DNA of 64,000 nt. Origin: Halorhabdus salina (GTDB lineage: Archaea; Halobacteriota; Halobacteria; Halobacteriales; Haloarculaceae). Shown one piece after another: positions 28,209 through 36,409 of the stretch (position 1 is the first letter of the stretch; every line of letters begins with the position of its first letter). The stretch spans positions 1-64,000 of the forward strand of contig NZ_JACDNP010000011.1 in the NCBI RefSeq assembly GCF_013839425.1, in the 5' to 3' direction. The translations under genes were made by a program, and so were the position numbers. The notes beneath the pieces are model-generated. The model saw nothing but the letters and a program-made list of their open reading frames with translations, did not search any database and was not told the DNA's origin.

Positions 28209-29057
28209 TTACAGTGCGTCGGCGATCACGGGGGCGACGCTGACGTCGCTGACGATCCGTTCTAGGGTGTCCGTGGCGTACATCTCGTCGACACCGGCTC
28301 GGAGAAGTTTGCTCCAGGCGCCACTGGCAAGCAGCGGGTGAACACAGGTCGCATAGATGCGTTCGGCACCGCGGTCGTCGGCTGCCGTCGCAGCGGTTGC
28401 CATCGTCGCACCCGTCGCGACGAAGTCATCGATGAGAACGACGTCCCGTCCGTCGACGCTCGTTTCGGTCGGTGCAATGGTTTCGGGCGTTCCGGTTCCG
28501 GCGGCCGGGTCGAGATGGTCGGCCACGCCGGTTCCGTGGCCATCTCTGACGGACTCGGCCAGCGGGTATGCCTGCTCGTCAGTGGCCAAAAAGAGCGGGT
28601 CGACCAGCCCGGACGGCAGCGGTTCGGCCAGCCGACCGGACGCATCGACGGCCGTCGCCGGCACTTCGAACATCGACGTGGCGTTTTTCTCGTGGGGGTT
28701 GACCGTGATGACCCGGTCGGTCCCTGGCGAGAGCGCCCGCGCGACGGTCGACAGCGAGACGATATCGCCCGGTCGATACTTTCGGTTCTGGCGGGCATAG
28801 CCCGGGTAGGGAACAACGGTGATTACTTCCTCAGCGCCGGCCTGGCGGGCGGCATCCTGTAAGAGGAGTGCCTCGATGTGGGCGTCGTTCGAGACCGTCG
28901 AAATGACGACGATGGCCCGACCGTCGATCGATTCGGTAACCTGCACGTTCAATTCGCCATCGGGGAAATGCTTCACCTCGGCAGCGCCGAGCGGTTCGCC
29001 GGTTGCCGCGGCGATCCTGGCCGCCAGCGTCTGGGAAGCCGACCCGCTGAGGATCAT
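28209..29057 (-). CDS. prs: Ribose-phosphate pyrophosphokinase (PRPP synthase)
   Basis: The 282-residue enzyme makes PRPP from ribose-5-phosphate and ATP for nucleotide, histidine and tryptophan synthesis. It shows the KHFPDGELNV segment, the Arg-containing VVPYPGYARQNRKYRPGD loop and the PRPP-binding motif VVLIDDFVATGATM near residue 205-218. The archaeal class lacks the bacterial regulatory flag. I chose ATG 29057 (MILSGSASQTLAARIA). It lies 41 bases after the stop of the beta-propeller gene on the same strand, so the two probably form an operon. Confidence 0.93.
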   Translation of the reverse strand: MILSGSASQTLAARIAAATGEPLGAAEVKHFPDGELNVQVTESIDGRAIVVISTVSNDAHIEALLLQDAARQAGAEEVITVVPYPGYARQNRKYRPGDIVSLSTVARALSPGTDRVITVNPHEKNATSMFEVPATAVDASGRLAEPLPSGLVDPLFLATDEQAYPLAESVRDGHGTGVADHLDPAAGTGTPETIAPTETSVDGRDVVLIDDFVATGATMATAATAADDRGAERIYATCVHPLLASGAWSKLLRAGVDEMYATDTLERIVSDVSVAPVIADAL

Positions 29058-29098
29058 ATGCGTTCGGTGGCGACGGCCGGTAAACCCGTTTTCGGTTT

Positions 29099-29941
29099 TC
29101 AAGCCGTCGATCCGGCGACCGCTAGGCTAGTGACGTCCGTGAGACCCAGCGATCGTGATCGCCAGCCCTCCGCGCCGTCTTTAGCGGCCGGTGGATCGAC
29201 GAGAATCGTCCCGAAATCGGTGACAGCGATCGGGCCCTGGGCGTATCCCACATCGACGATTGGTTCGTCAACCGGGAGCGAGCGGCGTTGCCACGCGTCG
29301 TCTCCACGCTCGAAGAGACCCGTCTCGCCGACAGCATGAGATCGCTGTCCATCAGAAGCGAGGGCACTGAACGCTCCTTCCTGCTCGCGAGTCCAGCTGC
29401 CGTCTCCGTAGGCGTAGAGCCCGTCGTCGGTCCCGGCCAGCGGAACGTCGCCGGCGGCAACGTCCCGGACGTTCGTGAGTCCAGTTCGCTCGACACTCGA
29501 TCCTGTCAGTCGATACGCGCCGTCTGGGGCTGCGACCCACTCACCGTCGATAGCGGACACGTCCGTGACCTGGCCTATCGACTGCCAGCCCTCGCCGTCG
29601 TAGCGCGCCAGGTTCCCGTCAGAGCCGGCCGCGATCGGGTCGCCGTCAGGACCAGTCGCGGTTGGCTCGCCGTCGAGTCCCACCGCGACTGCCGGACCGA
29701 ACCCAAGGTCCTCGAAGGTTTCCTCGCCGTGAGTAGCTCGATAGATCCCTTCGTCAGTTGCAATCACAACGCACGTCTCGTCGGCGGCAACCGAGTGTAC
29801 TCGACCGCCCCGGAGCAATCGAAACCGGCCGACCCGGTCGTCGGAGATCGCAACCAGCGTCACACCGAGTCCCGCCCCGACGTAAACATCTCTTTTCCCG
29901 CGTCGATCGGCGTAGATCCGATCTTCCGCCATCTCGCCCAT
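29099..29941 (-). CDS. HVO_0234-type beta-propeller protein
   Basis: The 280-residue protein has repeated blade-like strands, for example VHSVAADETCVVIATDEGIYRA, DVSAIDGEWVAAPDGAYRLTG and DVAAGDVPLAGTDDGLYAYGDG, spaced about 40 residues apart. This fits a six-bladed beta-propeller. It matches the conserved haloarchaeal family that sits next to prs (HVO_0234 beside HVO_0235 in Haloferax volcanii). No enzymatic residues are recognised and its role is unknown. An alternative ATG is 9 bases downstream at 29932. It is followed by prs on the same strand. Confidence 0.8.
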   Translation of the reverse strand: MGEMAEDRIYADRRGKRDVYVGAGLGVTLVAISDDRVGRFRLLRGGRVHSVAADETCVVIATDEGIYRATHGEETFEDLGFGPAVAVGLDGEPTATGPDGDPIAAGSDGNLARYDGEGWQSIGQVTDVSAIDGEWVAAPDGAYRLTGSSVERTGLTNVRDVAAGDVPLAGTDDGLYAYGDGSWTREQEGAFSALASDGQRSHAVGETGLFERGDDAWQRRSLPVDEPIVDVGYAQGPIAVTDFGTILVDPPAAKDGAEGWRSRSLGLTDVTSLAVAGSTA

Positions 29942-30002
29942 GTGTGGACCTCGTCAGGAATCACCGAAAGGGTATCGACTCGCCGGCACTCGATCGGCGG
30001 GA

Positions 30003-30560
30003 CTACCACCAGACGAGATTCTCGGCATCGGCGGGTTTGGCCACGACCTCGAGGATCCGCGAGTCGAAGAAATTCCGACTGTTTGCCGCCTCGACAACGA
30101 GGATCGTGTCTGCGCCCTCGCCAGTGCCCGCGATCGAGAGCACCCGGTCGCCAGCGTCGAGCAGGCCCGCATCACAGGCCATCAGGGGGCACTCGACGGC
30201 GACTTTCGTCCCCTGGCCGAACAGCCGCAACACGTCGGCGACGAGTTCGTGCGCCGAGAACCCCTCTTTCTTTGCGATAGCCGATCCCAGATTGCTGAAC
30301 ACCATCGGGCCGGTGAAGACCTCGCCACCGGCAGCTTCGATCGTCTCGATATGTTCGTCTCCCAGTTCCTGCTCGTTGTCCTCGTCGTATCCATAGGCAT
30401 GGCCGACGACAACGAGGTCCTCGCCGAAGCGCTCGGCTGCCTTTGCGCCCGTCTCGCCGGCAGTCGAAGCCACGCAAACGGCGTCGATCGCTTCGTCTTC
30501 CGCGTACGCGAGTGCGTCGTCGAGTACTGTGTCCGTGTCCAACTCGTCAGTGTGGATCAT
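30003..30560 (-). CDS. Pyruvate kinase C-terminal-like domain protein
   Basis: The 185-residue single-domain protein resembles the alpha/beta domain found at the C-terminus of pyruvate kinase. It shows AVCVASTAGETGAKAAERF near the start, DLVVVGHAYGYDEDNEQEL, then VFTGPMVFSNLGSAIAKK. It lacks the catalytic barrel, so it is not a pyruvate kinase. Stand-alone members are widespread in archaea and have no firm function. Small-molecule or phosphate binding is likely. I chose ATG 30560 (MIHTDELDTDTV). It lies upstream of the beta-propeller/prs pair on the same strand, with 61 bases between. Confidence 0.75.
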   Translation of the reverse strand: MIHTDELDTDTVLDDALAYAEDEAIDAVCVASTAGETGAKAAERFGEDLVVVGHAYGYDEDNEQELGDEHIETIEAAGGEVFTGPMVFSNLGSAIAKKEGFSAHELVADVLRLFGQGTKVAVECPLMACDAGLLDAGDRVLSIAGTGEGADTILVVEAANSRNFFDSRILEVVAKPADAENLVWW

Positions 30561-31088
30561 CGTGTGGACCTGGGCTCGCCCGCCCGCTATAGATTTCTGT
30601 TTCGATCGGCGATGGAGCGCTTGTCTAGGCTCCCTGTTGGCACCCAACCAGCAGCCCGACCCCCGTTTCGAGTGGATCCCGTGGAACGCGTGGAACGCGA
30701 TTTCCCCTGGAGATGGTGATCGCTGGATTCCGGTCGTGCGACCCCGTTCGAAGAGGAGTTAGGCAGTATCCGACGGTACAGCGGTCGTTTCCAAGCTGAC
30801 TGCGGCACTTTGACATGCTAACGCTTCACGTTCGATCTGAAATCGAGGGGTTCGAAAGGGGGGCTGTCGTGCGGGCGTCAGACATATGGCTGGGGTTCGA
30901 TGACGTCCCGGATGGGCTCAAATGAGTGGACTGTCCCGAAGCTGGATGGCAGCCGGCCCGTAGGAGTTGAGACCGATTCAAGACGGAATCGTGACAGCGA
31001 TCGTGCGCCAGTCCGATGGCAGTCGGGTGAGGAGACGAATGACTCCACGCGGGGAACGTTTATGCGGCCGCCGGTCGGCCTGTTGCAC
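30561..31088. other. Gene-poor interval of about 530 bases
   Basis: I find no supported gene here. Short open frames exist on both strands but they have arginine- and proline-rich shadow compositions and no family resemblance. The right end holds a TATA-like GTTTATG at about 31058-31064, placed to serve the tiny gene at 31089. Confidence 0.5.
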
Positions 31089-31178
31089 ATGAGCACGGCA
31101 ACGAAAGTCGTCCTGGTGACAGTCGGAGTCTCGGCGCTGTTGGCGCTTGCGCTGATCGCGAACGTGGCGTTGGCCTGA
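31089..31178 (+). CDS. Tiny single-helix membrane protein (29 aa)
   Basis: The protein starts with MSTATKVVLVTVGVSALLAL and ends NVALA; almost all of it is one transmembrane helix. A TATA-like GTTTATG lies 25-30 bases upstream of the ATG, the normal spacing for a leaderless haloarchaeal gene. The frame is open further upstream to 30900, but that part is arginine-rich and unlike a protein. No function is known. Its size makes the call tentative. Confidence 0.45.
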   Translation: MSTATKVVLVTVGVSALLALALIANVALA

Positions 31179-31189
31179 ACACCGCAGTC

Positions 31190-31545
31190 GGCAGACCGTC
31201 GAAGTGGCTCACGTCTCCGATTCGCTCCCGCTTTTCGAAACCCAGTTCGGCGGTGCCGAGCCACGGGTCGAGTGCATCGAACCCCCACGTCGTCGGAAAG
31301 TCCTGTTCGCAGTGTTCTCTGTATGCCACCACCAACGACTCGGGATCGTCATCTGGACAGATACTCACGATGAGTTCGAGCAGTAGAGTCGGTGTCAATT
31401 CATCGGATGAGTCGGTGAATGACTTTTCCTGGCGGACATCAGCCTGATCGGTGCGGAAATGTCTCATGTATAAATTATCCTCCTGGAGAATCGCCTGCTC
31501 ACCCTTCTCAGTGAATGTGTGCATTCCACACGTCCCGAGCGGACG
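31190..31545 (-). pseudogene. Remnant of a winged-helix regulator fused to unknown sequence
   Basis: Just after an in-frame stop the translation reads RPLGTCGMHTFTEKGEQAIL. This fits the end of the wing and last strand of PhiH1-like haloarchaeal winged-helix proteins, whose usual pattern is PLG-x-G-x-Y-x-(I/F)TE-(K/R)GE. The recognition helices upstream are missing, cut off at the 3' end of the lipoprotein gene (31546). Downstream the frame stays open with a plausible acidic sequence (LTPTLLLELIVSICPDDDPE and following) before losing protein character near 31190. I read it as a 5'-truncated gene. An ATG at 31524 could still allow translation. Confidence 0.45.
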
Positions 31546-32490
31546 TCACTCGGCCCCGGAGTCACCTGATTCGACACGGACATTCGCAGGGACCTGTGGC
31601 ACCGCTGGAAGAGCAACCGGCCGTGGCTCGAACTCGTAACTGAAGTCATACCGGTTTTCAGTGTCGTTTCGTTGGGCGACAATACGCTCGGTGGCAGAAA
31701 CAATCAGCCCATCAGTCGTGATTCGAACGGTTGCGTTGTATGCCACAACGTTCCCAGCGTCGAACAGTTTCCCACCGGCGTATCGGTCAGCACGAAGCGT
31801 GACGGAGCTGGTGGTCTCTCCGTCGTCAACACTGGTGATACTGAAGTTCCCGCGCCGGAGTGCCCCTCGGAGCGGACTCGTCGCTGTCGAGAGCCCACGG
31901 AGCGATCGGTCGAACAGGTCGGTTCGGTTCCGGCTGTTGTCCAGCGTGACGTTCCCACCGGAGACGGTAGACTGTCTGACAACCGTCTCATTGGCGGCAA
32001 TGACAGTCGTGCTGTTCTGTGCCTCATTTTCGGCCGTACGCTGGCTCTGTGCGACGTACAGAACCCGTTTGAGATTCGCTTCGGCCGTCACTCGCACCGA
32101 TGCAACGACGGAAAGGTTGCGGATTGTCGTGTTCGTCTGATGAGTCACGACACCCGGTGTTTCGATCGCGTTTGCCTGGTGTGTACGGAGTAGCCGTGTG
32201 ACGTTACGAATGCCTGTGTCGGTCAGTCCCGGAGGGAGCTGATCGGGTCCAGCCGCGGTCGATGTTGCAGTCGTCGTCGGTGTCGCTGTTGGGGAGTCGA
32301 CGGCCGACGGTGCCGTCGGCGATAGTGATGGGGTCGGCGTCTGTGTCACCGACGGCGTCGGGGTGGTAGGTTGTGCTGTTGTGGGCGTCGATGAATCGGT
32401 GTCCGACAAGCTCGCACAACCGGACAGCGCGACGAGGACGAGCAATCCAACTGCGAGAGCGGTTCTGTACGGCCGTCTGGTGGAGGGCAT
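31546..32490 (-). CDS. Secreted lipoprotein, DUF7537-like
   Basis: The 314-residue protein has a signal peptide with lipobox LVALSGC (cysteine near residue 25) for membrane anchoring by a lipid. A Thr/Pro/Ser-rich linker (about 26-85) would be exposed and possibly O-glycosylated. The C-terminal region is beta-rich, resembling a LolA-like or outer lipoprotein fold, with many NxT/NxS sites for N-glycosylation. Such lipoproteins are common in haloarchaea and of unknown role. ATG 32490 gives MPSTRRPYRTALAVGLLVL, a normal signal sequence. Confidence 0.8.
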   Translation of the reverse strand: MPSTRRPYRTALAVGLLVLVALSGCASLSDTDSSTPTTAQPTTPTPSVTQTPTPSLSPTAPSAVDSPTATPTTTATSTAAGPDQLPPGLTDTGIRNVTRLLRTHQANAIETPGVVTHQTNTTIRNLSVVASVRVTAEANLKRVLYVAQSQRTAENEAQNSTTVIAANETVVRQSTVSGGNVTLDNSRNRTDLFDRSLRGLSTATSPLRGALRRGNFSITSVDDGETTSSVTLRADRYAGGKLFDAGNVVAYNATVRITTDGLIVSATERIVAQRNDTENRYDFSYEFEPRPVALPAVPQVPANVRVESGDSGAE

Positions 32491-32636
32491 GCGCCACACA
32501 CTTTGTGACCCGACGTAAAAATTCGACGATACACGCCATTCAGCGACGATACACTCGGTAGGTGTTCCGTCTTGGCCGATTGCGAAGTACCGTCCCGATG
32601 TATTACCCTCTGCGGTGAGTTGCGTGCTGACCCACG

Positions 32637-33686
32637 TTAAAAGTGGATCAGCGGCTTGATCATCCCATCGTCTTTGGTCTCCATCATCTCGAAGGCCGTC
32701 TGGATCTCGTCGAACTCGAATTCGTGGGTGGTCATCTTCGTCGGGTCGACCTTCCCTTGATCGAGCAGGCGGAGCAGGCGCTGGATGCGCAGGCGGCCGC
32801 CCGGACAGAGGTCCGTGACGATGTCGATCTCGGCCATCCCGACGCCCCACTCGGCGCGCGGGATCTTCCGGAACTCGCCCTCACCGTGATACCCGACGTT
32901 CGAGACCGTGCCGCCGGGCTTCGTGACTTTGATGCAGTCCTGCAGTGTCTCATCGGCGCCCAGGGCCTCGATAGCCACGTCGACGCCATCGCCGTCCGTC
33001 AGGTCCATGATCTCCTCGGCGGGGTCGACTTCACCGAAGTCGACGACGTCCGTCGCGCCGTACTCGCGGGCGAGGTCCTTCCGTTCGGGAACCGTCTCGA
33101 CAGCGATGATCCGTCCGGCACCCTGCAACTCGGCACCCTTGGTCGCCATCAGGCCGACAGGGCCCTGTGCGAAGACGGCGACGGTCCCCCCCATCGGAAT
33201 GTCACCGCGTTCGGCACCGGCGAAGCCGGTCGAGAGCATGTCCGCGACATAGGCTGCTTCGTGGTCGGTGACGCCCTCGGGAATTTTCGCGAGGTTCCCG
33301 TCGGCGTCGTTGATGTGGACGTACTCCGCGAAGGTACCGTCCTTGACGTTGGCGAACTTCCAGCCGCCAAGGGCCTGATTGGACTGGGAGGGATGACCGT
33401 CCTGGGCCGCCAGGGAATTCCAGTCGGGCGTGATCGCGCCGACTGCGACACGATCACCGGGTTCGAAATGTTCGACCTCACTGCCGACTTCGTCGACGAC
33501 GCCGACGATTTCGTGACCCAGCGTCAGATCCTCGCGCTCACCGATCGCGCCGTGGACTGTATGGCAGTCGGAGGTGCAAATCAGCCCCTCGGTGGGTTCG
33601 AGGATCGCGTCCATCGGTCCCGGCTCCGGGCGTTCTTTTTCGACTATTGCCGTTTCGCCGATCTCGCGCATAACAAACGCTTTCAT
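32637..33686 (-). CDS. Zinc-dependent secondary alcohol dehydrogenase
   Basis: The 349-residue medium-chain dehydrogenase closely resembles the Thermoanaerobacter brockii / Clostridium NADP-dependent secondary alcohol dehydrogenases. Zinc ligand candidates are Cys37, His58 and Glu59. The four-cysteine structural zinc lobe is absent and replaced by AITPDWNSLAAQDG, as in that group. GGWKFANVKDGTFAEY and CPGGRLRIQRLLRL are shared landmarks. The nucleotide-binding GPVGLMA lies near residue 175, followed by RIIAVE. The acidic Glu after the second strand favours NAD over NADP, an inference. It probably interconverts alcohols with ketones or aldehydes. A TATA box and an inverted repeat lie just upstream. 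Confidence 0.92.
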   Translation of the reverse strand: MKAFVMREIGETAIVEKERPEPGPMDAILEPTEGLICTSDCHTVHGAIGEREDLTLGHEIVGVVDEVGSEVEHFEPGDRVAVGAITPDWNSLAAQDGHPSQSNQALGGWKFANVKDGTFAEYVHINDADGNLAKIPEGVTDHEAAYVADMLSTGFAGAERGDIPMGGTVAVFAQGPVGLMATKGAELQGAGRIIAVETVPERKDLAREYGATDVVDFGEVDPAEEIMDLTDGDGVDVAIEALGADETLQDCIKVTKPGGTVSNVGYHGEGEFRKIPRAEWGVGMAEIDIVTDLCPGGRLRIQRLLRLLDQGKVDPTKMTTHEFEFDEIQTAFEMMETKDDGMIKPLIHF

Positions 33687-33691
33687 GGTGC

Positions 33692-33732
33692 GTACGACTG
33701 AACGTACAAATCCAACTATTATAAATTATAGT
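33692..33732 (-). promoter_or_regulatory. Promoter and possible operator of the alcohol dehydrogenase
   Basis: On the minus strand an AATTTATAATA TATA-type box (about 33718-33730) lies 30-45 bases before the ATG at 33686. Between them is the inverted repeat GTACG-N6-CGTAC (33692-33707). The repeat would overlap the transcription start, where a repressor would act. No regulator gene adjoins it, so its factor is unknown. Confidence 0.4.
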
Positions 33733-33873
33733 TCTCACCAGGGATGTGACATTACAGCTGGCAGTTCCACGACCGGACTCCCGTCAGCAGCCGACAATCC
33801 ATGACAAAAGTTGCATTGTGGATCGGTTTTCCGGGTCGTCTCTGTTGGAGTCGCTACTGATTGCTCACCCGTT

Positions 33874-33923
33874 TTAGGCAAGCCAAAACTTCGAAAGGGT
33901 CTTATTTATTTAGGCGAGCCTAA
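33874..33923 (+). promoter_or_regulatory. Iron-type operator and promoter of the uptake operon
   Basis: The perfect palindrome TTAGGCGAGCCTAA (33910-33923) overlaps the region between a TATA-like CTTATTTATTT (33901-33911) and the ATG at 33929. It matches the known motif of the DtxR-like iron-dependent repressors (Idr1/Idr2) of haloarchaea, with TTAGG and CCTAA arms. A second, imperfect copy TTAGGCAAGCCAAA sits at 33874-33887. The placement predicts repression when metal is plentiful and induction of the operon on iron starvation. Confidence 0.75.
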
Positions 33924-33928
33924 TCCAT

Positions 33929-35131
33929 ATGGAGCCCAAATCCGACGACGCACGCACTCCGACGCGACGACGATTGTTGCAGTACAGCGGCGCGGCGGTC
34001 GCAAGCGGTTTACTGGCCGGTTGTCTGGGCACGAGCGCCGATACCACGACGGAAGGCGGGTCGCAGACAGACACGGCAACGCAAACACGGACGGAGACGC
34101 CGACAGGAACCGACACGGAACCCACCACCGAATCGACGCCTGAATCCGATTCCGTCTCGCTCGTCCCGGTCGGCGAGGTCAGTTTCGAAGACGTCCCCGA
34201 GACCTGGATCGCGAACAACGGTAGCTGGGCGGACATGGGGATCGCGCTCGGCCAGGACCCCCCGAAGGGCGTCTGGCTCCCGAACCGATATCACACCCAG
34301 TACTACAACGAGATCCCGGGCGTGTCCGTCGACAAGTCCGGGATCGAGCGTCTCTCCCAGGACGGCGTGAGCAAGGAGCGCTTCTTCGCGATCGACGCCG
34401 ATGTCCACGTGATCGATCCGAACTTCATCACGAACCGATTCAGCTGGACTGACGACGACATCGCGGCGGTCGAACGCGAGGTCGGCCCCTTTTTCGGCAA
34501 CAGTATCTTCTCCCGCAGCTACGCCTGGCACGACGACTACCGATACTACACGCTCATGGAGGCCTTCGAGAAGCTCGCGGCCGTCTTCGACGAGCGCGAG
34601 CGTTACGAGGCGTTCATCGGGATTCACGACGACTTCCAGGCCGAGCTGGCACCCGTCGTCCCCGGACTCGGCGACCGGCCCGCGGCGGCGGTTCTCTGGG
34701 CCGGCGGCGACGAACCAGAGGAGTTCTTCCCCTACGTGATCGACGACGGGACGAGCTTCAAGCACCTGCGGGATCTCGGCGTCAGGGACGCGCTCGCCAG
34801 CACTGACGTCAAGGACTTCCACAGCTCCCGGGGGGCCATCGACTTCGAGACGCTGCTGTCGGTCGATCCCGAGGTCATTCTGCTGCGCGGCCAGGAGGCC
34901 AAGTCCGGCGCGGAGTTCCGAAACTCCGTCGTGGCGTTCCTCGAGGACCACTCGGTCGCGAGCCAGTTGACGGCCGTCGAGAACGGCGACGTCTACCGGG
35001 CCGGCCCGCTCTATCAGGGGCCGATCACGAACCTGGTCGTGACCGAGCGCCTCGCACGGGCACTCTACGGCGCCGACGGCGAACTGTTCGACCGCGAACG
35101 CGTCGCCAACGTCGTCAACGGAGCGTTCTGA
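33929..35131 (+). CDS. Iron-type ABC transporter substrate-binding lipoprotein 1
   Basis: The 400-residue protein carries a twin-arginine-like N-terminus (TRRRLLQYSGAAVASGL) and lipobox LLAGC, so it is exported folded and lipid-anchored. A Thr-rich acidic linker (about 35-75) precedes a type III substrate-binding fold of the FecB/BtuF kind, with the long inter-domain helix DYRYYTLMEAFEKLAAVF. Ligands for this class are iron-siderophore, haem or cobalamin. The operator upstream favours iron. It is the first gene of a five-gene operon; the next starts one base after its stop. Confidence 0.85.
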   Translation: MEPKSDDARTPTRRRLLQYSGAAVASGLLAGCLGTSADTTTEGGSQTDTATQTRTETPTGTDTEPTTESTPESDSVSLVPVGEVSFEDVPETWIANNGSWADMGIALGQDPPKGVWLPNRYHTQYYNEIPGVSVDKSGIERLSQDGVSKERFFAIDADVHVIDPNFITNRFSWTDDDIAAVEREVGPFFGNSIFSRSYAWHDDYRYYTLMEAFEKLAAVFDERERYEAFIGIHDDFQAELAPVVPGLGDRPAAAVLWAGGDEPEEFFPYVIDDGTSFKHLRDLGVRDALASTDVKDFHSSRGAIDFETLLSVDPEVILLRGQEAKSGAEFRNSVVAFLEDHSVASQLTAVENGDVYRAGPLYQGPITNLVVTERLARALYGADGELFDRERVANVVNGAF

Positions 35132-35132
35132 G

Positions 35133-36407
35133 ATGGCTGATGACCAATTCCCGGCGGAAGCGGATGGAGACGCTGGACTGACCAGGCGGGCATGGCTCGC
35201 GGGCGGAACGGCACTTCTCAGTGGGGGCCTGCTGGCCGGCTGTCTGAGCGGCGAGGATGAGACGGGGACACCAACCCGCAGCGACGACGAGACGGACACC
35301 CTAACCGAACCCGAATCGACGGCCGAAACCACGACGGACTCGACCGAGGCGCGGACAGCCGAGTCCTATTCCGTTTCGATGGCCCCAATGGGTGAGGTGA
35401 CCTTCGAGGAGACGCCCGCGGACATCTTCACGATAATGAGTCCCTACGCCGAGATGGCACTCGCCCTCGGCCGGGGTGCGGACGTCAACGCCGTCTACGC
35501 CGCCGAGTACACGAACTCGCTGATGGACGCCATCACGGCACCACTCGAGGGTGTCTCCGTCGACTGGAGTGACTGCTACGACTCCTGGAACCCCAGCAAG
35601 GAGACGGTCTACGATCTTGACAGCGACGTCCACCTTGCCGATCCCGCTCACGTGGTCACGATGGGCAAGTGGGAGCACGCGGACATCGAGGAGGTCGCGG
35701 AAGGCGTCGCGCCGTGGTTCGGCAACAAGTTCAGCGCCGAACACGGCACACCGCCCGAATCCTACGCCGACAGCTACGAGTATTACACCCTCTGGGAGAC
35801 CTTCGGTCACGTTGCCGCAGTCCTCCAGGAACAAGAGCGCTACAAGGCCCTTCGACGTGAGCACGAGGCGCTGGTGTCGACGATCCGGGAGGGACTGCCC
35901 CCGGAATCGGAGCGCCCGACGGTCACGATGGTCCTGCCCTCGACGAGCGACGACACGATGTGGGTCTACGACGTGAACGGCCCGGGGTATCACGCCGCCC
36001 ACTCCCGGCCGCTGGGCGCGGTCGACGCCTTCACCGAGAACGACGGCGTCGGCAGCGGCACGCAGATCGACTACGAGGAGCTCCTTGCGGCCGATCCGGA
36101 CGTCCTCGTGATCCTCGGTGGCATCGTCGACGCCCACGACATGCCCGCAATTCGAGAGACGCTCGCCGACGATCCCGTCGCCAGCGCAGTCAGTGCGGTC
36201 CAGAACGACCGGATCTACGCTCAAGCCGGGAGACACCAGGGCCCCCTGCTGAACCTCTTCCAGCTCGAGATGGGCGCAAAGCAACTCTATCCCGAGCACT
36301 TCGGCGCGTGGCCGCGCTACGAGTCCGGCCCGTACCCCGATCTCTCGGCCGACGAACAGCTGTTCGATCACCAGCGGGTCGCCGCCACCATCACCGGGGA
36401 CACGTAA
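35133..36407 (+). CDS. Iron-type ABC transporter substrate-binding lipoprotein 2
   Basis: This 424-residue paralogue of the preceding gene has the same layout: Tat-like leader (LTRRAWLAGGTALLSGG), lipobox LLAGC, acidic Thr-rich linker and FecB/BtuF fold with EYYTLWETFGHVAAVL. The two proteins share the architecture and landmarks such as a (M/V)GEV(S/T)FE start of the mature domain and WFGNKF/FFGNSI. They differ enough to suggest distinct ligands or forms of the siderophore. It follows by one base and precedes the flavoprotein by 2 bases. Confidence 0.85.
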   Translation: MADDQFPAEADGDAGLTRRAWLAGGTALLSGGLLAGCLSGEDETGTPTRSDDETDTLTEPESTAETTTDSTEARTAESYSVSMAPMGEVTFEETPADIFTIMSPYAEMALALGRGADVNAVYAAEYTNSLMDAITAPLEGVSVDWSDCYDSWNPSKETVYDLDSDVHLADPAHVVTMGKWEHADIEEVAEGVAPWFGNKFSAEHGTPPESYADSYEYYTLWETFGHVAAVLQEQERYKALRREHEALVSTIREGLPPESERPTVTMVLPSTSDDTMWVYDVNGPGYHAAHSRPLGAVDAFTENDGVGSGTQIDYEELLAADPDVLVILGGIVDAHDMPAIRETLADDPVASAVSAVQNDRIYAQAGRHQGPLLNLFQLEMGAKQLYPEHFGAWPRYESGPYPDLSADEQLFDHQRVAATITGDT

Positions 36408-36409
36408 CG

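Noticed and set aside
27630-28265. Continuation of the methyltransferase frame to 28265
   Set aside because: This part is antisense to nikR and has no methyltransferase similarity; the true protein breaks off near 27628.
30900-31088. N-terminal extension of the tiny membrane protein to 30900
   Set aside because: The extension is Arg/Ser-rich, unlike a protein domain, and the TATA-like element lies within it, close to the short start.
32643-33701. A 352-residue plus-strand frame opposite the alcohol dehydrogenase
   Set aside because: The minus-strand protein matches a well-known enzyme over its full length, so the opposite frame is an artefact of GC-rich codons.
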